DNA from: Rhizophagus clarus
Taxonomy: Eukaryota; Glomeromycota; Glomeromycetes; Glomerales; Glomeraceae
Length of the DNA: 64,000 nt
NCBI GenBank assembly: GCA_015698045.1
Contig: BLAL01000208.1
Coordinates: 124,001 to 188,000, forward strand
Direction of reading: 5' to 3'
This document shows, in pieces, positions 23,301-35,131 of the stretch (position 1 is its first letter; each line of letters opens with the position of its first letter). The position numbers and the translations under genes are program-made. The notes below the pieces were generated by a model. That model was not told where the DNA came from and made no database searches. It saw only the letters and a list, made by a program, of their open reading frames with translations.

Positions 23301-26300
23301 TCATACAATCTACAATCTTGGTTATCTAGGTGGAAACTCTGTAAAAGGCTTTTGGTAATACCAATTATAGTTTAGCTAAACTCAATCAAGTTTCTTAAAG
23401 ATTCATTTTCCTCAAATGTTATGATGAATATTTATCGTATACGTCGAAAATTCCTTCTCGTTCAAAATTTCCGGGCTATAGATTTTATGAAAAGTACTGA
23501 ATAGTTTAAAGTTTTAATTTTCTTAAACTATACTTTCAACAAAGTAAAAAAGCATAAATATCTTGCCTCAAATCTTGTATTTAATACGAGTTTAACTTGA
23601 ATCTTTCCAATATAAGAACTTGGTAATAGTTAAAAGTCATTCAGATTTAGATACTTCAATTTTTATATATTTATTAAGTCCGAAATTCAACTAAAACTAG
23701 TAAGGAAAATCACTGATGAACTTAAAAATTTCTAATTATAGTTTGATGAAAGGTAAATATTGACTTAACTAATTTACGCCAAATGAAATCATGCGTTGTT
23801 TGTTTGAGGCTTTAATCGACATGCGCTTTTATTTTTAAACAAATAAATAATAAAATATATGAGAAAAATTTAAAAGATTATAATGAAAAGCAATGAAGGA
23901 ATACTCCTTTAAAAGAAGAAGAAGATTAGTGATCAGTAGTTTTGCTAGATGTTCATTGTAATGCAACACAACCTCTTTTTGAACGTGGTGTAGATTCTCT
24001 TGGCATACACCTTCTGGGACTAATTGGGTCTTGTCTTATGGTAAATCAGTGAACTTATTAGAAGTATTAGGTCGATTACTAGAGATTAAAGATATACAGT
24101 ACCATCTAATTCTAAAATGAGCTTTCCTGGAACTGTTTCTTCTTTCGCATCAGTATTAATGATGGTTTCTGATAATAAAACAGACCCATTAAAATCGCTG
24201 TAGTAGACCTTAAGGTTTGGTTAATAGAATTCATCTTATTGGCCAAATGGCTGATATTTGAAGTATATCATATTTCTAATTGAAAATCTTTCTCCTAGAT
24301 TTCTTTTATAAGAAAATGAAGGACCGACTCTCCATTAATATTTTTAACCATTTGTATAATTTGTCCTATTACCATAATGTTTATGCTATAGCTGGCATCG
24401 TGTCAAAGTCAAGATTGACTATAGATTTGATGAATGTAGCGTTTACCTCATTAATTTAATCATGTGTTTTGTAAATTAGTATTTTAACATTAATTTATTT
24501 TTGAAAAAAATTATATTTATAAAATAAAAAAAATTTAAGATGTACTATATACCAACCATTGCAACCAATAAATTTACTTGAGAATTTCCAAATTCTTCGA
24601 TATGGGTTTTGATTTCTTCGTCTAGTGGGAAAAAATTAATTTTTAAATAGATGATTTTTAACGAATCTTTGTTATTCAGTCTATTTCTTTGATTCTGTAT
24701 TCTTTTGTTGACTTTTGAGTTAAGTGTAAACGTAACATATAGTACTGGCATTGGAATTATTTTATATTCATTTTTTTTTGTATAATAAAAAAAAAATATA
24801 TTTTTTTTTAACCGAAAAGATTATGTGGATTCTTTTTAAAAAATTTTTTCAGGGGGATCAGATTTTTTAAATATGCTTTTAGATGTAATCATAATCAGTT
24901 CGATCTATTTTTTTTTTTTTGAGAAAAATTTCATGTTTCATATGAGTGTTTAGATGGCAAAACTACTTTTTTAAGTAATAATTTTAAGAGGAAAGCATTT
25001 TTATGCAATCGAATTTTAGAAAAAAATCAATTAATTAATTTAATTAAGAAAATTTTAATGCAAGTTTTTATTTAGCTTGTTTTATTTTAACGAAGTTGAA
25101 TTTTCTTAGAAAATATGTAAACAAACTCTGTTAAATAAAAAGAAAAAAAATGAAATATTTCATTTTTTTTTTTAATTTGAATAAAAAAAAATTAAAATTC
25201 AAAGATTATTACGAAATGTTTGACGAATATATCCTTATAAGGTGATCATTTGATGTATACTATAATGTATAAAGGAATTTTTTTAAATTTTTTTTTTTTT
25301 GATAACAGGTTTATTTACATAATTTATTTAGTGCGGAAAAAAATATAGAATAAATCTATATAAGGAAGATCATTTGAAATTCGATGTTTGTTTGTTTATT
25401 TTTTTTTTTTTTTTTTTTTGTATCTTGTAATAAACATGTAACGAAAAAAATTTTTTTTTTTTATTATATAATAACATCTGTTCGTCAAGAGGGAGGGTGG
25501 GCAAAATACTCTATCTTAGATTCAAGATTCGGATTCATTATTCCTACTCCTAAATCTAAAGAACTAAGATTTAAATTCGCAAGCAAAGTTTTCTAGTAGA
25601 TCATAACCAAAAAAGGGTATACCTGGCAAGTGTTTTGATAATCATTCAGCCGGGACTTTATGGGTTACATTATTCTAAAAAATATAAAAAAAAAACTGTA
25701 TCACCAAATTGAATAGCACAACAGATTACCGAATAGGAAAATTTTAACATCTGTTTTTTACACTACGATAACCTCTTACATAATGACTACTTCATTAAGC
25801 TAATTAAAAATACAAAATTAAAAAAAAAATTATTTAAGCGATTTATAATGGGATAATTTCAATTTATCCAACTAGTTAAAATTCGTGATTTTTTTTCTTG
25901 ACATTCTCACGGATGGTGTTTATTAAAAAAATGGAGTCTATCATTATTAATCAAAATAGAGAAAAATAAGTATATTTTGGTACTATAAATCGAAATCTCA
26001 TAATTTTCACGGCTGCGCCGTGAAAATCATTGATATCCGTAAAATAAATAACTCATATTAAATAAATCTTTCAATCGGCTATTTAAATTACAGTAATTTA
26101 GACATCAACGGGTCGCAGCATAATGTTATTCTTAGTAGAGGAGAGGATACGTCGTAGATTGGTAAATATTTAGCATAAAGCCATACTGAATGATAACGTG
26201 TTTATTGTATATATACGAGTAGCGATAGTAACGCGTTTAATATCTCTAGAAATTCTTAGGATGATTTCAACCTAATCAGATACTACATCAGGCTAAAGAA

Positions 26301-27053
26301 ATAATCAAATTTTAATTGAACAACTATAGAAATTAACATACCATTTATTCTAACAAGCGGAATTCTTAGTTAGGAGAGGAGCATAGGACTATACAAAGTG
26401 GTGCATAAGTGTTCAGTGAATCGATAGTTAACTGGTCTCTGTCATTGCACAACGAGAAAGTGCCTATGATGATACAATACTCTTGATCGATAAATTGATT
26501 TGTACTTTCATACTTTTTCTTTTCTGCTTTAAACTTCATAATGGTTCCTTTGATTCAATAATATTAATATCCATCGCCTTAGAAATTAGTCCAGGTAAAG
26601 AAAATATTGAATGAAAAATGTTAAATAAGAGTTTTGAACCCGACGACAATTTAAAAGTGGATATATGATATTCGAGATTATTAAACTTACTTTTTGATGG
26701 AAATTCGATATTCATCAGATAGAATGCATTTATGCATTATGCGTTCTGAACTTCGAAATTCTTATTAATGATTTCGAATGCCATACATTTAATTAGAATG
26801 TGAGGTAGAGAGATAACAAGACAAAGAAATTATGTAATGTATGCATATAACTGCGTGCATTAAATATACACAAAAAAGGATTTTCATTAATTTCTGCCGG
26901 AATTAGATAATTAACAATTTAAGATCAAGAAAATTACCTGAATAAAGATATATAATCTGCAACTTAACCATTAATACATTTCCTTGAGTTCTGAGAATTC
27001 ATGTTCTACCTCTTTTTGAAAAAAAATTACATTTTTTATAAAAGAAAAGTGAT
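20314..27053. other. Gene-poor accessory stretch with decayed coding traces
   Basis: No intact gene is seen. Positions 21150-21650 are A-rich and hold repeated AAAATCGCAAA/AAAATCACAAA words; they end at CGCCAATAAATTTTAGCGGCG, a small inverted pair. Positions 22890-23045 (plus) keep a short open stretch (IIDAPTKRKDSMNLIIKHPI) of unknown origin. Positions 23900-24230 look like a decayed gene: one frame reads CNATQPLFERGVDSLGIHLL, another PGTVSSFASVLMMVSDNK, with stops between. Positions 24545-24751 (minus) and 25470-25596 (plus) hold short frames with no recognised match. At 26005-26031 an 11-bp perfect stem (ATTTTCACGGC) closes on a TGC loop. Confidence 0.5.
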
Positions 27054-30000
27054 GGTACAAACGCATGAATGACAAGATAATCGATAATTCGATATCTGAT
27101 TCGTATTCAAATTCTATAAAGAAAAGTCATCTATTAATAAAAATACATGTGAGCATTACATTATTTTAACGTATGTGTGTAGAAAATTTTCATCAATAAA
27201 TTATGAATGAAAATGCCACTTTTGTTTTTTATCAATCTTGGCGTTCTTATTATTCTAAAATAATTGTTGTATGACGTATGAAAAGGTAGTTATTATAGAA
27301 TATACGAATAAAATTTTATTCCAAGTCCCTAATTCAAGATTTCCATAGAATATATGGTAAGTCTGTTAGTAAGCAGCTGTCAACATTAAATTATAATAGA
27401 CGAACTAAAATAGAATGGGAAGATTATTCAGAATCAGATAATATGATTCAATGTTTACAAAATATAAATTATTAATCAATCTAAAGCTTAATAGATATCC
27501 GCAGAAAAATATGCGAGAATGCGAGTTTAGTTTATCTCAGTTAAATAAATCAAGCTTATAACTCCCCTGTATATCACGGAAATTGGATAAACAAAAAACA
27601 AGTATCTTGCATGTGAATTAATGCATGATAGAATCCACAATTTCTGGGGTACCCTGCTTATCATTTAGTTTATAATAAACCTATTTTAATACCTATTTTA
27701 TGAATATATGCAGATTAAGTTATAAATTTATTTATATCTTTATTTACGTATGTCATTTTATAATTCTTTGTTCTATGGCATGACGCCTTTACGGCTACTT
27801 AATTGTGCGATAATTCCCATTTAAGTTTTAATCTATAGATATCCAATCTTATCCATATTAAATATAGTGCATACAATACTGATTAAAAAAGATTAAAAAA
27901 AAAAATAAATAAGATAAAAAAAAAATGATAAAAAAAAAAATAAATTATAAATTGTATATATGTGGTAGGAATATTTATTCCGAAGAAAAATATTGATTTA
28001 TGATAATCACCATTTTAACATTTTATTAAAAAAAAAATTAACAATCTTAAATTTTAATTAATAATAATCATGGACAAATTGCGTCAAGTTTTTCATTAAA
28101 TACTATTAAATATAAAGTAAAGGAGTTCTAATTCCCCATTTAATTTTGGTAATCTCGTAAAATTGGGATTTGCATTGGACATTATTATTGTCCGGAGGTC
28201 GATGCACTATGAAATTTGTGGCACGGTTCCATCGGTTCATGTACATTACCACGTGATTGTAATCCAACAAATTTGCCCCGGACACCGACTCGCAACGGAA
28301 CTCATTTCTTAGTTTTATTAATCTGTCAGATGATAATTTTAATCCGTTCTAATCCCTTTTTTTCCATCTTCGAAAATTCGATAAATAATGCATTGAGGTA
28401 TGTTTGCAAAATGTTTACTAATCAAATGCTTTGATGTAATTATTAAAAATTTTAATTGTTTACTGTCGTGTGACGAACTAAGACTCTATATATATGAATA
28501 AAATATGCAAATTTTAGTTTCAAATAATTAAAGTATTCAATGTCACGATAATTATTTGCACTAAAATTTTTTAAACGAAGTTCTTTTAAATTATATATAT
28601 AAACTTAATTACAATAAATATGAATAAATTATTATGTTGTCTCACATTTATTATATTAAGTTTTTTAATTTAGACATAAAATTTTTATTTTAAACGAACT
28701 TATTTGTTGTACTCGGTTATTCAGGTCGACACTATAAATTTTGACCGAAAATTAATATTCGGAGCCAATTTACAAGCACATTGAAAATCGATGCCATTTT
28801 TGAATATTTCTTTTTAAAACGCCTTTTATAATCTCATGATCAATTTTTATATAATTTTGTATCTTAATTGAGGCAATTCATACTATTAATAATAACCCCA
28901 GAATTTATTTATCAAATTGATCACATGAAGACAATTACTTTATTTGTAAGTATATTTTGTACTAAAATTTATAAAAAGATTATTTTGTTACTCTTTGTCA
29001 CAGATACGTCTAAATGTGCATTCTATACTTATTGATGTAGTGTATAAATTATCTTTGTCTTATATGCAAGATTAACGTAGTGAGGCTCGAAATGCATTTT
29101 CAAATTCTGTATTATAAAAATGAAATAAAAACTTCTTTTTCTTTATAATTCTTGTTAAAAAGAGAAAGCTTGACAACAATTACGCGTTAATATTAGATCT
29201 TTGTATGAGTAGTCAAGTTAATTAAAGTTAGTATCTTCGTTAAGAATTCGTTTATCTTCAAAATATAGCATAGACCATCTCGTAATACAAATATCTAGAT
29301 GATTTAGATATGTTTTCTCTCTATTAAGAAGAAAATCTTATGTTACCTTCAATGGAAAAATACCCATTTATTGGACTCATGATCGAGAATAAAGATACGA
29401 TCTTGGGATTAAATTTTCTTGTAATCTATGGGTCAATAACATCAAACAGACTATATGGATTCCGAAAGTATGTTAAATCAACCTGAAGAAACTATGGCCA
29501 TTTAAATCGTGAGTATATAATGTCAAAAATCATATTTAAAATAATGATTAATCTATTATTATACATATATAATCAATATTGGTATATGTGTAATTTAGTC
29601 AAGAATCTCCGACTACAGAGGAATCAGATGAAATAACGGTCATACCTCGAGAAGTAAAGAACAAGTAAAGCAAAGAAGTTTAAGGTTCGATTAATAAATA
29701 TTCAATTTCTTCAACATTCGATCCTCAAACATGTACTTAAACAATGTATAGAGAAATAAAATAAGAATTGGATATTAATGTTTTTTATTTATAGGGAGAG
29801 AGACAAGGGTTGCATTGAAAGAAAATTCGCTTCGATTGAAGATCGTAGCCCGCAAGTCGACTTCTGCTCAGAACAATAATGTTTCTTCCTCTATCCTCCT
29901 TATCTTAAGATGAATAGAACTGCAAATTAAAGATTACATAACAAGGGTAACATAGAAAAAAGGTAAAGAGAGGATGATGTTATGACAAAGTTCCTACCTT

Positions 30001-30937
30001 CTTTTTTAAATGTTATCATGAACGAATGATCTATTATAAATGACCCGAGAAGATTTATAAGCACAAGAACACAAAAAATACTCACTCGTCAACAAACCAA
30101 AGGAAAATTTTGATACAAGCGTGGATTTCTGCTTCGAACAGAGATAGAAATTTTGGTAGATCAATGCCTGTTTTCATCTGGCAATAAAGCTCGGTTATAA
30201 ATAATTGAATAATGGAAAGCGTCAATTTTGCAGAGAAATAAATCACTTTTTTATTAGTGTAGATCCTTATAGATAGAGAATCTTTACATTTCAAACGTTG
30301 ATAATAGGTTCATTCGTTAAACACTTTTTTAAACTCCGAATCGACCGAAATGTCGATCTTAATCTTATTTATTAATTAATATCTTAGATAAGTAACGACG
30401 ATAACGATAATTTAAAAAAAGTCAAAATAGTACCGCGAGACGCCAAAAAAAAAGCGAAATTAAAAAAAAGGATTCTATATATTGGTAACTTAAGTTCATA
30501 TTTCCTATATTATTACAAAACTACAATCTTATTTATCTTAGTTATCATGTAAAAAATAATCAAAATCTAGCGATTAATTTAAATATAAAAATTTTGACAG
30601 TTTATCGAATTTTCTGGATTTACTCTTCCTTAATTACGATATTATCGGTTGCGGTTTCGATGGATTCATCATCTTTTTCATCAACGGTTTTCTCGTCGTT
30701 TTCGTTAAAGGGATCTTTCTCTTCACTCGAGTTTGATGGCAAATCACGGTTAATCTCGTACTTTCGTTTCCATGTAGCCTTTTCTTCTTCTGACAGATTC
30801 TTCCAGGAAATAGACGCCATTTTGCTCAGCTCTGTCATTTTTATATGTTTAGGTGCTCTTTCTTTTAAATCATTGCGAAACAAAAAAAAAGGATTTGATT
30901 CTCGTTTCCTTTTTTCTAATACTTTTAATGTTTCCGG
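27054..30937. repeat. Segmental duplication, copy 2 (3.9 kb)
   Basis: Direct copy of 6561-10362, including the small frames at 28216-28434 (plus) and 30082-30294 (minus) and the whole HMG coding region. Near-identity over several kilobases means a recent duplication or ongoing gene conversion. The left breakpoint is sharp at GGTACAAAC; upstream DNA (26400-27053) has no relation to the DNA before copy 1. The right side fades into diverged HMG upstream sequence. The HMG box in this copy is intact. Confidence 0.92.
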
Positions 30938-30973
30938 TTGAAAAGAATACTGAAATACACGTAATTCGTTCAT
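30620..30973 (-). CDS. HMG-box protein, MATA-HMG type, intact copy
   Basis: Encodes 117 aa from ATG at 30973 to TAA at 30620-30622. The frame continues upstream to an ATG at 31045, but the extra 24 residues are hydrophobic and that upstream reading is not kept at the third locus, whereas MNELRVFQYSFQP is, so I chose the inner start. The HMG box spans about residues 20-78: ESNPFFLFRNDLKERAP (helix 1), KMTELSKMASISWKNLSEEE (helix 2 and turn), KATWKRKYEINRDL (helix 3). A Ser/Asp/Glu-rich tail ends in IKEE. Such proteins bind and bend DNA; in Rhizophagus the family is expanded and linked, not proven, to mating type. Its 5-bp-deleted twin is at 10050-10383. Confidence 0.85.
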   Translation of the reverse strand: MNELRVFQYSFQPETLKVLEKRKRESNPFFLFRNDLKERAPKHIKMTELSKMASISWKNLSEEEKATWKRKYEINRDLPSNSSEEKDPFNENDEKTVDEKDDESIETATDNIVIKEE

Positions 30974-31045
30974 ATGTGAGATTCTCAAGAGATATATATA
31001 TTTAAACAAAAACCTTAGTTGTAACAAATGGATTAAGATGAACAA

Positions 31046-31562
31046 TTGGCGAAGAAGTCAAATCTTTCATTTATATTAAATTTTTTAAGAGTCAATAATT
31101 TTACTAATTATGTCAATTTACAAGAGGAAGTGTTAAGAAACAAAATAACTTTCGCATATTTTGAATATTTGGTATCATACATGCACTCTATCTTTTTTAC
31201 CAAAATGCGATAAATTAAATTCAATTTTCAAACAGGTGCAACATTCACACCTTTTTTCATTTCCCATAATTGAGAATTAACGCCATGTTTATTTTGAGGC
31301 TAAAATAATATAAATTATGCAAATTTCGGAAACATTTTTTAGCCAAATTAATTAACTTCTTTCATTCATTACGAACATAAAAAGTTTGTAGTCCTATAAA
31401 AGATTATACTTCTTTCTATACCAATAAAATTATGCGGACATTCGTTTTAAATGAGTAATGGTTAATGGGTTAATGACATTACCTCGTTAAGCATGTAGAC
31501 CCGGGTTCTGGCGTCTCTATTTATCCATTATAATTTCCAAAACAATTAACTTTCTTTAGTTG
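31046..31562 (-). promoter_or_regulatory. Upstream region of the intact HMG gene
   Basis: This stretch is partly kept at all three HMG loci. AACATTCACACCTTTTTTCA with CATTTCCCATAATT (about 31238-31272) has counterparts at 10586-10615 and 45563-45592, and AATTACGTC-type words near 31100-31130 recur, inverted, at 44920-44940. Conservation against a freely diverging background suggests regulatory sequence. No factor is assigned. Confidence 0.4.
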
Positions 31563-33391
31563 CTTGATAGTTTTGAACAATAATTAAAAGTCGATAATAT
31601 TGTTGATTTTTAATTTTATTGGCGATTTATATTATTATAAAGATTAAATTTGTGGCTTATGCTGCATTTACATCTTTATAGCTTGTTCAAAAAAAAATTA
31701 TATTCATTTAAAGCATCTGTTTAAGTATTTAAGTTTGAGCTAAGCTATAGAAAGTGTAATGAATTACTGATAAGAAATTTTTAGAAAGTGTTTTTTTTTA
31801 TCAAAACACTTCAATTCTACGGAACTCTATTGCGGTCAATGCTCCACTTATAAGATTGAGTAAATCTAAATAAGATGAGGTATATTCTATTTTTTAAAAA
31901 AAGAAATTATTTACTAAGTCGCACCAATGAATGTTAAGCAAACTTTAAATTGGTTTTGTGTTCATTCATTTTTTATTGTCCTTTTATTTTATATTATTCT
32001 TAGCTTCCTAATTAATTCCTTTTATTTGGTTAAGATTAAGCTTCCTTTGTTTTAATACCTTTCTAGTTATCATTGACACGTATCTATAATTGCAGCCATT
32101 GAGAAATATTTATGTATAAATGCCGGTACAAACTTTAATAAATAACATCTATATAAAAACGTAGTTATAAGATATAATGGCAACTGTTGATTGATTTACG
32201 AAAAATGGTTATAATAAAAATTTTTTGTTATAAAGTTTATTATCATTAGCTCTAATATATTTGCAAATGTTCAGTAAAACATAATTATTGAGAAGCTGAC
32301 TATCAGCTTGTTTTTTATTCTTACTTTCTTGATATAACTAAGCATACTATATCGTTTTCAGTTTCGCCTCTGTGAGCTTTCTCAACTATAATAGTCATTA
32401 TATTTACCGTTGCCTTTTTTGAAACAAATTTATTCATTAGGCGTATAATAACTAACCAATCAAAGTATGTACAATCACTGAGGCTTTATTATAATTATAA
32501 GCGACGCCATAATTCTGGTTGGTTCGGTTGTCGCTATAATAGCAGCTCCAAACATTATTTATTTAAAAAAATGCCAAACTCCAGCGCATTCGTAAAATTT
32601 GTGCAACGCGTACTCCTTTTTCCAAAGCTGTCGATCATTTTCATAATAAAAATCAGGAAACTATTTTTATTTTTAATTTTATATTTTAAGCATATGTTTG
32701 ATATATTAAATAGACCAGATCGATTTATTAATAACCGTGGACCTGATATAATGTTTTAATCGATGTTATTAAATTTTGACAAATGCCTTTATGTTTATGT
32801 CACAAAGGGGTTTGTTTATTCAAAATTCGTGATTTGACTGATTTGACTGTAATACTCATTATAAATCACTGGGCGTTATACAAACTTTAACAGCTTCAAC
32901 AGAATATGGTAGTTACTAAGCCTATTGAAGCATCGGATAAGAAATAAACCAAAGAATCATTTGGTAAATAAAATTAAGATTTCTAAATGGTGTATAATCG
33001 GTAAATTCCGAACCACAATCGTTTTATACGTTAAACAGATCGACAAATGAAATGCGCAGCAATATAATATATTACTATTACAATAAAAAATCTTTTTTTA
33101 AAAAAAAAAAATATATATATATATATTTGACAATATTGTCCTCTGAGTTCGGGGACAAGGTAATAATCCTTCACGAATCCAAGTTCATTAGTAGAAATAG
33201 GTAAGTTCGAACCTAATTATCACACAAAGTATCACAGATTTTGTTTAAGCGTTAACAAAATTGACAAAACAAAAAGCCGACTTCTTATTTTATTTTTAAT
33301 AGTAATAACACAATGATGGCCATTTATAATTTTTTCCTTAAAATCTTTGTGATTTATATTCAGCCTGTTATCATTTATCATAAAATTCGTA
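31563..33391. repeat. Long inverted repeat, right arm (~1.83 kb)
   Basis: Reverse complement of 17345-19318, lacking the 158-bp MITE. Parts of it also align, more weakly, with the spacer right of HMG copy 1 (10820-14300), so it is an old HMG-locus spacer that was later copied in inverted orientation. The 62-residue frame at 32571 is broken in the other arm and is not taken as a gene. An AT microsatellite at 33100-33127 differs in length from its partner at 17611-17632. Confidence 0.9.
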
Positions 33392-34935
33392 ATAAATGTA
33401 ACAAATAACTACCTGCACACTATAATTTCGTATTACAGATGTTATGAATTTAGGATTTTGACTTACTTATCATTGACTTTCAAACGATACATTTATCTGA
33501 CAAATACACAAAGCAGAAAAGAAATTATTTCTACTAAATTCGTTATTTTTACTGCTACGATGATCATTCGTAAGAAAACTTTATTGAGAAAATGAAAAAT
33601 CAAATCCGCAGGTTTTTTTTTATCATTACCACAATGGCTTATTATTATTACAAAAGAAGAAAATGCTTAAGTATTGGTTTGTATAAGTTGTATTTAATAC
33701 TCAAAATTTACTCTTGATGTGTAATGCGTTGCTATTCTTAACCAAAATCTAATGATAGCTCAAAATTATACCACAAATTATTATGCATAATTTTACTCTT
33801 GAGAAGTATTAGGAGCAAGTACTTGTAAAATACGGCTTGTTATTAATATGGCTTGTTATTTTTTTTAAAAAAAAGTATTAATAAGTCTATTATTTTATAT
33901 AGGAAATATGGTATTGCATGACTGATTGAAGAGAGAATAGTAGTATATAAATTATTAGTAACACTTGTTTCATAGAATATTCACAGTTCTAGACAACTTT
34001 AAAATTTATAAATTTTGATTTTTTAACGCAAAGGTAAGTGGTAAAAATTACAGTTAGACGGCAAAAATATATATGTGTTTACATAGATAAATGTTTCGTA
34101 ATATAAAATAATATCCAATTTTAGTGTTAAATATAGATCTTATAGATTATTTACTAGACATCTTTACGATAGGAGGACTCTAGCTTAGACTGAAGAAGGT
34201 TACAGATAATTGATAATTATCCACTCTTTTCATTTAATATTCACCGATATGAAAATGATGATATCATTTCAATATTAATTATTTTAACATTAAAATGTTA
34301 TTTAGATTTTAGGTTCATCCAACCAGTCAATAAAAGTTAAAATGTATTTGTAGTACAAGTGATTAACGTAACACGTATGCACTTTATCCGTTCGTTTAGG
34401 CTAACAATGGTACTACATATTTAAATACATATTTTAATAATAGTTAACATACTGTAAATTCGGATCAATATCATTTGAATTGGTAATATACCGTTCTCGG
34501 GGATTTATTCCCGAAAATTTACGAAATATTATTGTTTGTTTAAACGCTGCATCATATATAAACCTGTAAATTTAATAAATTTAAAAATAAATTTATTATT
34601 ATTAAAATAAATTTTGTTCTTATTTTTTTTTTCTCATTTCATCGGCAATCATTTCACCAGAAAACGTTATACAATGTCATTGTTAACCATTTCACCAACA
34701 TGTTATTTCACCGGCATATTAGAGCAATGAGTGTATAATTATTTTAGCAACCAGTAATTCGCGCAATAAATAGTGAAGTTACAGTCAATACGCATTGTAT
34801 AACTATTATCTCATATTGCGATTTAATGTTTAAAAGTTTATTAAAATAACTATTTATCATCAATAACAAAAAATTTATTTAAATTTTTAAAAGGTAATTT
34901 CTGGAAAATTAAATACCAGAATCCAAATCGTCAAT
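33392..34935. other. Intergenic, no gene seen
   Basis: AT-rich, with no coding exon recognised. Positions 34630-34725 repeat CATTTCACC-like words in tandem. A small stem, TCGGG with CCCGA, is at about 34496-34514. Confidence 0.45.
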
Positions 34936-35131
34936 TATAGCTGATTTCATAATGTACGGAACACATTCATTTTTATTTACATTCAGCAAAACCGGTAAAA
35001 CTCCAAAAGGGTAAAAAATTATATCATTAGATTCGGAGCACTAATCCTAGTATAACGGTATTGTCTTTATTTCACTTTGATCTCTACCGAGTTTTACCGA
35101 GTGTGCCCCGTACATTATGAAATCAGCTGTA
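34936..35131. mobile_element. 192-bp MITE, TA target duplication
   Basis: TAGCTGATTTCATAATGTAC at 34938 is matched by the reverse complement ending at 35129 (CAGCTGATTTCATAATGTAC). Both continue with GG, CACA and TC, and further in with GGTAAAACTC. TA lies directly outside each end. This fits a Tc1/mariner-type MITE (inference). No coding capacity. Confidence 0.85.

Noticed and set aside
30974..31045. 24-codon N-terminal extension of the intact HMG gene
   Set aside because: Hydrophobic, AT-driven and not kept at the third HMG locus, whereas the inner start is.
32571..32759. 62-codon plus frame in the right inverted-repeat arm
   Set aside because: Broken in the near-identical left arm and without family match.
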